Of a stretch of 64,000 nt of DNA, positions 1-8,711 are shown in pieces; within the stretch, counting starts at the first letter, position 1, and the number at the start of each line of letters is the position of its first letter. The DNA is from Spirochaetaceae bacterium. Its GTDB lineage: Bacteria > Spirochaetota > Spirochaetia > DSM-27196 > PWMO01. Position numbers and translations under genes: made by a program. Under the pieces are notes generated by a model that saw nothing but the letters and a program-made list of their open reading frames with translations, made no database searches and was not told the DNA's origin. The stretch lies in assembly GCA_007693945.1 (NCBI GenBank), contig RECP01000069.1, positions 1-64,000 of the forward strand, in the 5' to 3' direction.

Positions 1-667
1 ATGCGAAGTAGAGCGTCACACCGTCGGGATGCAGCCCCGCCTCCCCGTCCGGGTACACCGAGTTCACCGGCGGGCCCAGGTTGCGTCCAACGCCCGGTAC
101 GCCGTCGATCAACGGCGCGACGTAGATGTCGAGGTAATCATCTTCTCCCTGGCCGTAGCCCAGGTTGTCGGCCCTGTTGGAGTGAAAGTAGACCTGCGAT
201 TCATCCGGTGTGAAACTTATCTTGCCGTCGAGTGACAGGTCGACTCCCAGTCCGAGCTCGTAGAACGTGGGGTGGGAGAACTCCGCGGGCCCTCCGGTGC
301 GGGCAGCAACGTAGGTTCCGTTGGGAAACAAGAGCATTGCGCCGCCGAGTTCGCTCAGCAGATCCTCGGTGTACATGAAGTAGAGTTTCTGGCCGCATGC
401 GCTGATCTCGATAGCGTCTTCCAGGCAGCTGGTGTTGACGGTTGCGGCGAGTTTGACTGGAACACCCCACTCCGCGTCCATTCCAGAGGCGAGCTGCGGG
501 TACGGAATACTAACCCTGCCGTCATAGGTTCGATTACAGGGAGGCCGCGGCCTGCCATGATCGTCTCTGGTAACCGGCTTATCCGGCGGGTTGACGGCTC
601 CGTCGCATGCTGCCAGCGCTACAAAGGTCAAAACTGCCGCAATCGAAAGCAACGCGTTGCCTTTCAT
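1..667 (-). CDS. PD40/WD40-like beta-propeller lipoprotein (3' part outside window)
   Basis: An open frame on the minus strand starts with ATG at 667 and runs off the left edge, so only the first ~222 residues are visible. Residues 1-21 form a lipoprotein signal ending in a Leu-Ala-Ala-Cys lipobox (Cys21), so the protein should be anchored to a membrane. Near residue 151 there is an FTPDESQVYFHSNR stretch and near the edge an LHPDGVTLYFA stretch; both match the SPDG-x-x-L-x-F-x-S repeat of PD40/TolB-type propellers. The start has a weak AGCAGG ribosome site. The role is unknown; surface or periplasmic binding is the usual family guess. Confidence 0.7.
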   Translation of the reverse strand, partial: MKGNALLSIAAVLTFVALAACDGAVNPPDKPVTRDDHGRPRPPCNRTYDGRVSIPYPQLASGMDAEWGVPVKLAATVNTSCLEDAIEISACGQKLYFMYTEDLLSELGGAMLLFPNGTYVAARTGGPAEFSHPTFYELGLGVDLSLDGKISFTPDESQVYFHSNRADNLGYGQGEDDYLDIYVAPLIDGVPGVGRNLGPPVNSVYPDGEAGLHPDGVTLYFA

Positions 668-782
668 CCTGCTCGCTCTCACGCGCCCCGTCGGGGCATG
701 GGGTGATTTCAACCGCAACTGTCACGATGACAGCCGCTGATCCAATCGTAGCGCGGCGCCGCCCACTCGTCAACGCGTGGTG

Positions 783-812
783 TTGCGTGGCGCGCCACCG
801 GTCGTGTACACT
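783..812 (+). promoter_or_regulatory. Possible sigma-70 promoter for the SLC12-like transporter
   Basis: TTGCGT at 783-788 and TACACT at 807-812 are separated by 18 bases. The predicted transcript would begin near 819 and carry a leader of about 44 nt before the GTG start at 863. The match is moderate and found by eye only. A small TGTCA/TGACA inverted repeat lies upstream near 720-732. Confidence 0.35.
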
Positions 813-862
813 CGCCGGCAGATCGAAATGATGAGCATAGTCATCCGCAGGAGTAGACAGCC

Positions 863-3088
863 GTGAAGAAGCTCGGAACCTTTGGCGGGGTGTTCGTTCC
901 GTCGTTCGAGGCGATCCTCGGGGCGGTCCTGTTTCTGATTCTTCCGCTGCTGGTGGGTGCGGTTGGCGTCTGGAACGTGATGATCATCGTGCTGCTGGCC
1001 AACTCGGCCACGCTGGCCACCGCGTTCTCAATTGCCGACAGCTCGACCAACGTACGCAGAGTGGGCGCCGGCGGCATGTACGCGTTATCCAAGCATTCTC
1101 TGGGTATCGCGTTCGGAGGCTCGATTGGAATCCAGCTCTTCATCGCGCAGGCGGTCAGCATCGGCTTCTACGCAGTCGGTTTTGCCGAACCGTTGCAGCA
1201 GTTCGTGGTCCGAATCCCCGCAGTGGCACGAATTGTCGAGCAGCACGCGATTCCGATCCTGCGTCAGAAACAGCTGCTGGCGACCCTGATCGCAATTGTG
1301 GCCCTGCTTGCCGCGCTGGCGGGAGCCGACTTCGCTTCCCGGTTGCAGTCGGTCATCTTCGTGATCCTGATTGTGGCGGTCGGACTGGTGCTGGTGTCCC
1401 CGCTGTTCGGTCCGCTGAACAGCGGGGAACCGATTTTTACCCCGACGCCGCTGGGCCGCGGCCTGATCCCCGGCATCGGCTTCTGGGCGGCGTTTGCCAC
1501 CTTCTTCCCGGCAGTAACCGGTATCGATGCCGGCGTGGGCATGAGCGGCAATCTCAAGGATCCGGGACGATCGCTGGCGCGCGGCACGTTCATGGCGATT
1601 GCGGTCACCTTTGTTGTCTACATGGCGACCGCCTTTGTCTTTGGTTTGGTGCGTCACGACCTGCTGGTGCCTTCCGCGGGATACGTGCCGTCCACCATCA
1701 ACATCTTTCTCGATGAGCCGGTCATCATGTTGGTTCTGCTGATCGGCATTCTGTTTGCTACCGGCTCATCGGCACTCTCCTACTTCCTGACCGCGCCGCG
1801 CACCGCTCAGGCGCTGGTGCGCGACCGGGTTGTCCCACGGGCGTTCCGGTTCCTGGGGCGCGACTTCACCAGGACCGGCCGAGAACCACGATGGGCCACG
1901 GTGCTCACGTTCCTGATCTTTCTGCCGGTGATCTGGGCCGGAGATATCGCGCTGGCATCGCTGATAGTCGGCATCTCTTTTCTGGTTGTCTATGCGTGGA
2001 TGAATCTGGCCGCGTTCTTCGAGCGCATCAGCGGCAACCCCAGTTTTCGGCCCACCAGCAAGGGACACTGGATCGTTTCGCTCTACGGCTTCCTGATCTG
2101 TATGGCGGTTATCTCGCTTTTCAACTTTCGGATCGGAATCGCCGTTCTGACCGCCCAGTTTGCCCTGTTCGCGCTACTGCTCAGGTTTCGCGCACATAAC
2201 ATGCTCGAAGGCGTCTGGTGGGGTGTGCTGTTCTCGCTGGTCGGGTGGGGCTCCAGACAGCTCGGAAACATTGTCCAGGGGACCAAGAACTGGCGTCCGA
2301 TCGTTGGGGTGTTTGGCTTTGCGGATAAGCCGGACGAAACCGAACGCTTGCGGGCAATCGCGCTGCGCATCGGCGAGTACCGCGGCTACGTAGCGGTCAA
2401 CCTGCTTTGCCCGCGCAAGTTTGATCCCGAGACGTTGAAACTGCCACGCGGTTCGCGGGTCATCCGCACCACCGAGGACCGCTTCGGTACTTCGGTGCGT
2501 TCGATTGTGCAGGCAACGGTTCCCGGAGGCTATCACTTCAACACCGTAGTACTTCCGATGGACGGTCGTTTCAACCTGACCGATCTTATCCGTGACCTGA
2601 TCGCCGAGCACACAAACGTGATTCTGTATCGTCACGGAAAGGTGGAGATCGGCGCGGAACGGATCGACGTCTACTGGAAAGGACAAGCCAACGGGAATCT
2701 CATGGCTCTGCTGGCCTACATTATCTCGCAGTCCGGCAGACGCTCGCGGAGCTCGGACGTACGGTCAATTCGCATTATCCGCAAGCTGACGGACGACGAA
2801 GAACCCGAAGTCGCCCGCAAAGAGATGGAGACACTGATGAGCGGGGCTCGACTCGACGGTGAAGTACTGCTGCTCGAACCTGACGACCAGCGTTTTCAGG
2901 AGACGGTGGCTGCCAACTCAACGGACGCCGGAATGATCCTGATGGGTATGCCGGGGGAGGACATGGGAGCGGTGGCTCAGATATTCGAGCTTGACGAGCT
3001 GTTCTTCACCAAGCAGATTGCCGCCTACGAAGACTTTCCCCCGATCCTGTTCGTCAAGGCCTCGGGGGTCTTCGATCTGTTCGCGTAA
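863..3088 (+). CDS. APC-superfamily transporter, SLC12 (cation-chloride cotransporter)-like
   Basis: This 741-residue protein has about twelve hydrophobic segments in its first ~460 residues, opening with a glycine-rich helix (GTFGGVFVPSFEAILGA) like the first helix of APC-fold carriers. Residues ~480-741 form a soluble C-terminal domain, as in bacterial relatives of SLC12 Na-K-Cl cotransporters. It probably moves ions or amino acids across the inner membrane; the substrate cannot be read from the sequence. The start is GTG at 863, preceded by GCAGGAG at 847-853. It stands alone, with glyA following after its own promoter. Confidence 0.75.
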   Translation: MKKLGTFGGVFVPSFEAILGAVLFLILPLLVGAVGVWNVMIIVLLANSATLATAFSIADSSTNVRRVGAGGMYALSKHSLGIAFGGSIGIQLFIAQAVSIGFYAVGFAEPLQQFVVRIPAVARIVEQHAIPILRQKQLLATLIAIVALLAALAGADFASRLQSVIFVILIVAVGLVLVSPLFGPLNSGEPIFTPTPLGRGLIPGIGFWAAFATFFPAVTGIDAGVGMSGNLKDPGRSLARGTFMAIAVTFVVYMATAFVFGLVRHDLLVPSAGYVPSTINIFLDEPVIMLVLLIGILFATGSSALSYFLTAPRTAQALVRDRVVPRAFRFLGRDFTRTGREPRWATVLTFLIFLPVIWAGDIALASLIVGISFLVVYAWMNLAAFFERISGNPSFRPTSKGHWIVSLYGFLICMAVISLFNFRIGIAVLTAQFALFALLLRFRAHNMLEGVWWGVLFSLVGWGSRQLGNIVQGTKNWRPIVGVFGFADKPDETERLRAIALRIGEYRGYVAVNLLCPRKFDPETLKLPRGSRVIRTTEDRFGTSVRSIVQATVPGGYHFNTVVLPMDGRFNLTDLIRDLIAEHTNVILYRHGKVEIGAERIDVYWKGQANGNLMALLAYIISQSGRRSRSSDVRSIRIIRKLTDDEEPEVARKEMETLMSGARLDGEVLLLEPDDQRFQETVAANSTDAGMILMGMPGEDMGAVAQIFELDELFFTKQIAAYEDFPPILFVKASGVFDLFA

Positions 3089-3122
3089 GCGCAGACTGCA
3101 GCGTCCCAGCGATTCGTCCCGG

Positions 3123-3151
3123 TTGCAGTGGGTATGATTTGCGGATATGCT
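3123..3151 (+). promoter_or_regulatory. Sigma-70-type promoter of glyA
   Basis: TTGCAG (3123-3128) and TATGCT (3146-3151) are exactly 17 bases apart. Transcription would start near 3158, leaving a leader of about 37 nt that holds the strong ribosome site AGAGGAG just before the glyA ATG. This is one of the few genes here with a conventional leader. Confidence 0.5.
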
Positions 3152-3194
3152 GTTGCACGATTTTGTCATCTGAGCTCAAGAGGAGTAAGCTTCG

Positions 3195-4463
3195 ATGCTC
3201 GATTTTCTGAAGCAGAACGATCCTGAAATCGCCGAGCAGATCATGCGCGAACTCGCGCGGCAGAACGAGAAGATTGAACTGATCGCCTCCGAAAACCTGG
3301 TAAGCCCGACGGTCATGGAAGCACAGGGTTCGGTGCTCACCAACAAGTACGCCGAGGGCTATCCCGGCAACCGCTATCACGCCGGATGTGAGCATGTGGA
3401 TGTCATAGAAAGCATCGCAATCGAGCGTGCCAGGCAGCTCTTTGGGGCCCAACACGCCAACGTGCAGCCGCACTCGGGGGTCAATGCCAACCTCGCGGTT
3501 TACGTTGCCATGTTGAAGCCGGGAGATACCATTCTGGGCATGCAGCTGGATATGGGCGGGCATCTGTCGCACGGCAGCAAGGCCAACATCTCTGGTAAGT
3601 TCTATAGCTGTCATTTTTACGGCGTCGACCGCGAAAGCGAGCTGATCGATTACGGCGCCATGCAGCAGCTTGCGCGCGATTACAAGCCGCGCATGATCGT
3701 GGCCGGTGCCAGTTCGTACTCACGCGTCATAGACTACGCACCGTTTCGGGAAGTGGCGGATGAGATCGGCGCCTTGTTCCTGGTGGATATGGCGCATATC
3801 TCCGGTATCGTCGCCGCCGGCCAACACCCTAACCCGGTGCCCTATGCCGACTTTGTCACCACAACCACCACCAAGACAATTCGCGGTGCCCGCGGTGGCC
3901 TCATACTGTGCAGGCAGGAATACGGCAGGAAGATTGACAAGGCGATCTTTCCCGGAATCCAGGGCGGGCCGCAGCTGCAGACCATCGCGGGCAAAGCGGT
4001 ATGTTTCCGTGAGGCAATGAGCGGCGACTTCAAGAGCTACATCGGCCGGGTACTGAAGAACGCCCGGGCAATGGCCGCCGCCCTGGAGCAGCGCGGCTAC
4101 CGTATAGTGGCGGGGGGCACCGATACGCATCTGTTCCTGGTCGATCTGCGGTCCAGGGGACTGACCGGGGCGAGCGCCGAGGAAGCGCTGGACGCCGTGG
4201 GCATAACGGTCAACAAGAACATGATTCCGTTTGATCCCGAAAAGCCTCAGACCACCAGCGGTATCCGGATCGGCACGTCGGCAATGACTACCCGCGGTTT
4301 GGACGAGGCCGGCATGCTGCAGATTGCCGAGTTGATCGACAAGACGCTGTCGGGTATCGGCAATCCGGCGGTGCAGACAGAGGTTCGCCGGCAGGTTCGT
4401 GAGATCTGCCGTGAATACCCGATCTACGGCTACACATTCAAGCAGGAGGTGGCCGATGAGTAG
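3195..4463 (+). CDS. glyA: Serine hydroxymethyltransferase
   Basis: This PLP enzyme interconverts serine and glycine while loading tetrahydrofolate with a one-carbon unit. At 422 residues it has the usual bacterial length. The schiff-base lysine is Lys227 in the [14 protein letters not shown] signature, and the N-terminal IELIASEN and [11 protein letters not shown] motifs are intact. The ATG at 3195 follows AGAGGAG. The last 8 bases overlap the start of the next gene, an M20 amidohydrolase, so the two are very likely cotranscribed and probably translationally coupled. This ties one-carbon or glycine metabolism to hydrolysis of an N-acyl amino acid or peptide. Confidence 0.95.
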   Translation: MLDFLKQNDPEIAEQIMRELARQNEKIELIASENLVSPTVMEAQGSVLTNKYAEGYPGNRYHAGCEHVDVIESIAIERARQLFGAQHANVQPHSGVNANLAVYVAMLKPGDTILGMQLDMGGHLSHGSKANISGKFYSCHFYGVDRESELIDYGAMQQLARDYKPRMIVAGASSYSRVIDYAPFREVADEIGALFLVDMAHISGIVAAGQHPNPVPYADFVTTTTTKTIRGARGGLILCRQEYGRKIDKAIFPGIQGGPQLQTIAGKAVCFREAMSGDFKSYIGRVLKNARAMAAALEQRGYRIVAGGTDTHLFLVDLRSRGLTGASAEEALDAVGITVNKNMIPFDPEKPQTTSGIRIGTSAMTTRGLDEAGMLQIAELIDKTLSGIGNPAVQTEVRRQVREICREYPIYGYTFKQEVADE

Positions 4464-5643
4464 TGTTCAACAGCTGATGAAGAAGTACGAGCAGCGTCTG
4501 GTCCAGATCCGGCGCGAGCTGCACATGCATCCGGAGCTGAGCCTGAAGGAGTTTGAGACTACCAAAAGGATCAACGCGATCCTTGCCGAGGTGGGCGTCG
4601 AGGTCGTCGACATCGGTACCGAAACCGGCACGGTCGGACTCATCCGGGGCACAAACGACGGCCCCACGGTCGCGCTGCGCGGTGATATCGACGCATTGCC
4701 GATTCACGAGGAAAACGACGTCGAGTACCGGTCGACCGTCGACGGTGTCATGCACGCCTGCGGACACGACGTACACACGACGTCACTGCTGGGTGCCGCC
4801 ATGATTCTGTCCGATCTGCGCGACACGTTGCGCGGCAACGTCAAACTCATCTTTCAACCCGCCGAAGAGGTTAACGAAGGCGCACGCCAGATGATTGAAC
4901 ACGGCGTGATGGACAATCCGACCGTTGCCGCGGTATTTGGTCTGCACACGTCGCCTGATTTCCCCGCCGGTCAGGTCGCTGTCAAGAGCGGCGGTTTGAT
5001 GGCCGCCGTTGATACCATTCGCATCGAAGTGCGCGGGGTGGGCGGTCACGGAGCAATTCCACACGCTACCGTGGATCCGGTGGTGGCCACTGCGGCGATG
5101 ATCATGAACCTTCAGTCGATAGTCAGTCGCAATACCAGTGCACTCGATTCGCTTGTAATCTCAATTGGCACGGTCAACGCCGGTATCGCCAACAACGTTA
5201 TTCCCGAGGTCGTCAAACTTACCGGTACGGCACGCAGCTTTGAGCCGCAGCTGCGCCAGAAGCTTCCGGAAATCGTACAACGGGTGGTTGACCACAGTGT
5301 AGCCGCCTACGGCGCAACCGCCACACTGGAGTACATTCTTCACCTGCCGGCGGTGTATAACGACGCATCGCTGACGCCGCTGGCCACCTCGGTGGTCACC
5401 GAGATCTGCGGTGAAGGCAGCGCCGTCGAGCCGACACCTACCATGGGAGGCGAGGACTTCGCGCTCTACATGCAGAAGGCTCCCGGCTTCTTCTACTGGC
5501 TGGGAACCGGCAACAAGGCCAAAGGCTACGTCCATCAGTGGCATAACTCGCGTTACAACTGTGACGAAGCGTCGCTGCCTGTCGGCAGCGGTGTGCTGGC
5601 ACTCTCGGCTATCAGGGCACTGGAAGATCTGGCCGCCAGATAG
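4456..5643 (+). CDS. M20-family metal-dependent amidohydrolase (hippurate/IAA-amino-acid hydrolase type)
   Basis: This is a cytosolic zinc or manganese hydrolase of the M20D group, which cleaves N-acyl amino acids or short peptides. The 395-residue protein shows the metal motif [10 protein letters not shown] (Cys102, His104), the FQPAEE glutamate pair near 137-138, GLH near 160 and GGED near the C-terminus. A longer frame opens at 4399 inside glyA, but ATG 4456 gives the expected N-terminus and lies in the ATGAGTAG overlap with the glyA stop. The downstream pair of membrane proteins may import its substrate; that link is inferred from order only. Confidence 0.9.
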   Translation: MSSVQQLMKKYEQRLVQIRRELHMHPELSLKEFETTKRINAILAEVGVEVVDIGTETGTVGLIRGTNDGPTVALRGDIDALPIHEENDVEYRSTVDGVMHACGHDVHTTSLLGAAMILSDLRDTLRGNVKLIFQPAEEVNEGARQMIEHGVMDNPTVAAVFGLHTSPDFPAGQVAVKSGGLMAAVDTIRIEVRGVGGHGAIPHATVDPVVATAAMIMNLQSIVSRNTSALDSLVISIGTVNAGIANNVIPEVVKLTGTARSFEPQLRQKLPEIVQRVVDHSVAAYGATATLEYILHLPAVYNDASLTPLATSVVTEICGEGSAVEPTPTMGGEDFALYMQKAPGFFYWLGTGNKAKGYVHQWHNSRYNCDEASLPVGSGVLALSAIRALEDLAAR

Positions 5644-5771
5644 TCCGCGGCTTTGGACGCGGTCTCAGTCCGGAGGAAAGGGGAGGTCTAAACGGAATCT
5701 TGCAAAGAACGCCCGCTGTCCGGTGTACGCCGGGCACACCAGAACGGAAACCCGCAAGGAGGATTCACAAG

Positions 5772-6653
5772 GTGAGTGAAGAAAGAACGATGAGCGAAGA
5801 ACAGCTGATCGACCCAAAGGGCCGAATCCCGGTGTTTCTTCGGTTGACGCTGACTGTGCTGGGTATCTCAATGATCAGTGAAGTGATCGGGATTCAGCGT
5901 ATTCCAACCGGTATCGCAACAATTGTCCTGTTGCCGATGCTCTACGCCGTTGTGATTGGTATCCTGATCACGCCGGATGTTCTCGGAAAGCCGATCAAGG
6001 CGCTGCGTAAGCTGATCTCGGACGATGAGATCAAGCTCGCCGGTCCGATGGTCATGCTGGCGCTGCTGCCGCTGGGAGTGAAGTACGGAACGCTGGTAGG
6101 CCCCAACATAGTACGAGTCGTGCAGGCCGGCCCCGCGTTTCTGCTGCAGGAGCTCGGAAACCTCGGCACCATCTTCCTCGCGCTACCGCTGGCGTTGCTG
6201 CTGGGACTGAAGCGCGAGGCGGTCGGTGCTACGGTTTCCATCTGCCGGGAACCAACGCTCGGCGTGATTGGTGAACGCTACGGAATCTCCTCGGCTGAAG
6301 GAACCGGTATTCTTGGTACCTATCTGATCGGTACCGTCTTCGGTACGGTGTTCTTCAGCATTCTGGCAACCACCTCGGTGGCCACCGGGCTGCATCCGCT
6401 GGCGCTGGCTATGGCCAGTGGCATGGGCAGCGGCAGCATGATGACCGCCGCGTCAGGTGCGCTGGCGGCAACGGTACCCGAATTCGGTGACCAGATCCTG
6501 GCGTTTGCCGCAACCAGCAACATGCTGACGGGTGTCACCGGGCTCTATATGGTGGTGCTGGTTGGTCTGCCGCTGGTCAACTTCCTCTACCGGATCCTCG
6601 AGCCGGTGCTCGGGCGCTCCGGTGGCACCAGGGAGGTCAAAGATGGCAATTAG
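5772..6653 (+). CDS. Multi-spanning membrane protein, DUF3100-like
   Basis: The 293-residue protein is almost wholly hydrophobic, with about eight membrane segments and glycine/serine-rich stretches (MASGMGSGSMMTAASGAL) typical of transport cores. I recognise it as resembling DUF3100 proteins, whose function is not established. GTG 5772 is chosen because a perfect AAGGAGG sits at 5756-5762; the ATG at 5790 is too far from it. Its last 11 bases overlap the next membrane gene, so the two products may form a two-part transporter serving the upstream amidohydrolase. The 128-base gap from that gene has no clear promoter. Confidence 0.6.
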   Translation: MSEERTMSEEQLIDPKGRIPVFLRLTLTVLGISMISEVIGIQRIPTGIATIVLLPMLYAVVIGILITPDVLGKPIKALRKLISDDEIKLAGPMVMLALLPLGVKYGTLVGPNIVRVVQAGPAFLLQELGNLGTIFLALPLALLLGLKREAVGATVSICREPTLGVIGERYGISSAEGTGILGTYLIGTVFGTVFFSILATTSVATGLHPLALAMASGMGSGSMMTAASGALAATVPEFGDQILAFAATSNMLTGVTGLYMVVLVGLPLVNFLYRILEPVLGRSGGTREVKDGN

Positions 6654-7107
6654 TGGACCCAAACTGCTTAATCAACTGAAGCTGTTGATTGTTATCGGGA
6701 TCATGATACTGATCGCGCAGCGCATCGGCTACGGAATCGGGATTCTGCAGGCAATTCCAGGCATGATTCTGGTCATTGTCATCTCGCTGTTTGCGCTCGT
6801 GATCCGGGCTTTGCTGCCCAAAGTACAGATGCCGGCTTTTGCCTGGGCATCGCTTACGGCGCTGATTCTGAGCATGCCCTTCATGCCGACCGCTGAAGTC
6901 TTCCTCCGGTTCACCGATGAGGTGAACTTCCTCGGCACGACCGCTCCGATTCTGGCATTTGCCGGTATCTCGGTAGGCGACAAGATCCAGAAGCTGAAGA
7001 GCCTCAGCTGGAAGGTGGTCATCGTGGCCATCGCCGTGTTCTGTGGCACATTCTTCGGCTCCGCGATCATTGCTCACATTATTCTTACGCTTCAGGGCAT
7101 TATCTGA
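6643..7107 (+). CDS. Small membrane protein paired with the DUF3100-like protein
   Basis: This 154-residue protein has about five hydrophobic segments and no recognisable catalytic motif. ATG 6643 overlaps the end of the preceding gene and has GGGAGG at 6631-6636. The tight overlap implies coupled synthesis and probably a heteromeric membrane complex. The operon ends here with a 13-bp stem-loop. The function is unknown. Confidence 0.6.
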   Translation: MAISGPKLLNQLKLLIVIGIMILIAQRIGYGIGILQAIPGMILVIVISLFALVIRALLPKVQMPAFAWASLTALILSMPFMPTAEVFLRFTDEVNFLGTTAPILAFAGISVGDKIQKLKSLSWKVVIVAIAVFCGTFFGSAIIAHIILTLQGII

Positions 7108-7116
7108 TCCTGCCGG

Positions 7117-7147
7117 CGCCGTCCGCATCGCGATGATGCGGACGGCG
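7117..7147 (+). terminator. Stem-loop after the glyA operon
   Basis: A perfect 13-bp stem (left arm 7117-7129, right arm 7135-7147) with a 5-base loop lies 10 bases after the last stop codon of the operon. No T-run follows, so it could be an RNA-stabilising hairpin or a factor-assisted terminator rather than a classic intrinsic terminator. Confidence 0.5.
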
Positions 7148-7233
7148 GCCGCCGCAACATGCACACTATCTGCTTCGACTTCGCCGGACCGGTGCACAGA
7201 CGGAAATTAGTGCCAGCCGCCGTACGACTGGTG

Positions 7234-7239
7234 TATAAT
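7234..7239 (+). promoter_or_regulatory. -10 box (TATAAT) 5 bases before the regulator's start codon
   Basis: A consensus TATAAT ends five bases before ATG 7245, so transcription would begin at or next to the start codon. No good -35 hexamer is placed 16-18 bases upstream. No Shine-Dalgarno sequence precedes the ATG, which fits a leaderless mRNA. Confidence 0.45.
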
Positions 7240-7244
7240 GCTGT

Positions 7245-8153
7245 ATGACCTCGTGTACACCCGAAGAAGAATTGTCCGCCCTGCGGCATCTGCTGGCCGA
7301 GCGCGAGAAAGAACTCGATGCACTCTATCGGTTGGCCGCGCTGTTCACCCGACCGGCGGGCGATGTGACTTCACTGCTGCAACAGACTGCTGATGAGCTG
7401 CGCCGTTCGATGCAGTTGTCCGAAATAGCGACCGTCCGCGTGACCGCCGACGGTCACGATAGCGCCGTTTCACCCGGGACAGCGGACGGTGAAGCCGGTG
7501 ACGGCACGGTGGTAGATCGATACGACGTCACCAAGCGCCACAGCATTGAAAGAGAGGTCAGAATAGAGGTCACGCTTGCCGGCGCCGTGGACGCCCGACC
7601 CGCGCGCGTTCTGGATCGCGAGAAACGCCTGATTGAGTCGACGGTATTCTTGCTGGCCGACGTTCTGGAACACCGCGACATCGATCAGGCGCTGCGCGAA
7701 TCCACCAGAATACTGCAGCTTCAGACCGCCGAACTGGAGCAGAAGAACAGCGCTCTGCGGGAGATACTGTCGCAGCTGGAAACGCAGAAAGAGGAATTGT
7801 TGCACGATTCGCGCAGCTATCTCGAGATGTTCGTGCAACCCTACCTGTATCAACTACAGCGGAGTAGCGCTCTATCAGAGCACGACCGGTTTTGTGTTGC
7901 CCAAATGAGCCAGGCACTGCAGCGTATGGGTGGCGAGGGTGCCAGTGGCATCCGGGCGCTCGCCGGCTCATTAAGTCCGCGGGAGGTTGAGGTCTGCGGA
8001 CTGATTCGTAACGGACTCTCCACCAAGGAGATCTCCGGCTTTCTGGGGATTTCGCCTGCAACCGTAGAACGCCATCGCAACACGATTCGCAGCAAGCTGG
8101 GCTTAACCGGCAGCGGAACAAGCCTGACAGGCTATCTTCGTTCCCTGGCGTAG
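7245..8153 (+). CDS. LuxR-family transcriptional regulator with N-terminal sensor region
   Basis: The 302-residue protein ends in a LuxR-type helix-turn-helix (about 243-300) with the LSPREVEV, LSTKEIS and SPATVERHRNTIR elements. Residues 1-130 contain no recognised domain but could be a GAF-like sensor, and residues ~145-190 form a heptad-rich coiled coil. There is no receiver aspartate domain, so it is probably not a classical response regulator. The ligand and targets are unknown. It is a single gene followed by a weak hairpin. Confidence 0.75.
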   Translation: MTSCTPEEELSALRHLLAEREKELDALYRLAALFTRPAGDVTSLLQQTADELRRSMQLSEIATVRVTADGHDSAVSPGTADGEAGDGTVVDRYDVTKRHSIEREVRIEVTLAGAVDARPARVLDREKRLIESTVFLLADVLEHRDIDQALRESTRILQLQTAELEQKNSALREILSQLETQKEELLHDSRSYLEMFVQPYLYQLQRSSALSEHDRFCVAQMSQALQRMGGEGASGIRALAGSLSPREVEVCGLIRNGLSTKEISGFLGISPATVERHRNTIRSKLGLTGSGTSLTGYLRSLA

Positions 8154-8169
8154 TGCCGGAACATGTACA

Positions 8170-8194
8170 AACCATGTAGAAATCCTGCATGGTT
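8170..8194 (+). terminator. Possible weak terminator hairpin
   Basis: AACCATG (8170-8176) and CATGGTT (8188-8194) pair across an 11-base loop, followed by TT. It lies 16 bases after the LuxR-type gene. The stem is short and the T-run minimal. Confidence 0.3.
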
Positions 8195-8274
8195 TTCCAT
8201 GGTGGGCAGGATCTCCGGGAGCGGTTATGCTACTACCATAAAGCGGAGTTTTGGGAGCGCTGGAGAAGACCGGA

Positions 8275-8706
8275 ATGTCAGGGCGCAGGATTGTTCTTCG
8301 ACAGGCAGACTACACGGTGCTGCATGGCCTGGTGAAGAGCTGGAAGCAGACGGACAGAATGCGCCTGCCCCACGTCGCCCGGCTGTCAACCGAGCTGCAA
8401 AGCGCGCTGGTAGTCGATGAGAACAGCATCCCGCATGACGCGATCACGATGTACTCGCGCGTCCGTTACCGCCACCTCGACCGCCGGGAGGCCGCGGCTG
8501 CGACCGAGACTGCCGTCATCGTCTTTCCGGCTCAGGCCTCACAGGCACCCGAAAACGTCTCCATCCTGTCGCCGCTGGGGATGGCGTTGATCGGTGAGCG
8601 TGTGGGAACCGAGATCGAGTACGAGGCCCCGGGTGGCACGTACCGTATCGCGATTGAATCGGTCGAGCACGCGGTTACCGGACGCTCCGAAACACGGGAG
8701 CAGTAA
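8275..8706 (+). CDS. GreA/GreB C-terminal domain protein, Rnk-like
   Basis: The 143-residue product resembles Rnk: a short N-terminal helical part followed by an FKBP-like fold related to the C-terminal half of GreA/GreB (residues ~50-140, with VFPAQA and SPLGMALIGERVG stretches). Proteins of this type bind RNA polymerase near the secondary channel but lack the Gre coiled-coil finger. ATG 8275 has GGAG at 8262-8265; a TTG at 8251 is possible but less likely. It sits 5 bases before the next gene and is probably cotranscribed with it. Confidence 0.75.
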   Translation: MSGRRIVLRQADYTVLHGLVKSWKQTDRMRLPHVARLSTELQSALVVDENSIPHDAITMYSRVRYRHLDRREAAAATETAVIVFPAQASQAPENVSILSPLGMALIGERVGTEIEYEAPGGTYRIAIESVEHAVTGRSETREQ

Positions 8707-8711
8707 CCAAC

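Noticed and set aside
5700-5771. Upstream extension of the DUF3100-like protein
   Set aside because: The extra residues are Arg/Pro-rich and a perfect AAGGAGG positions the start at GTG 5772.
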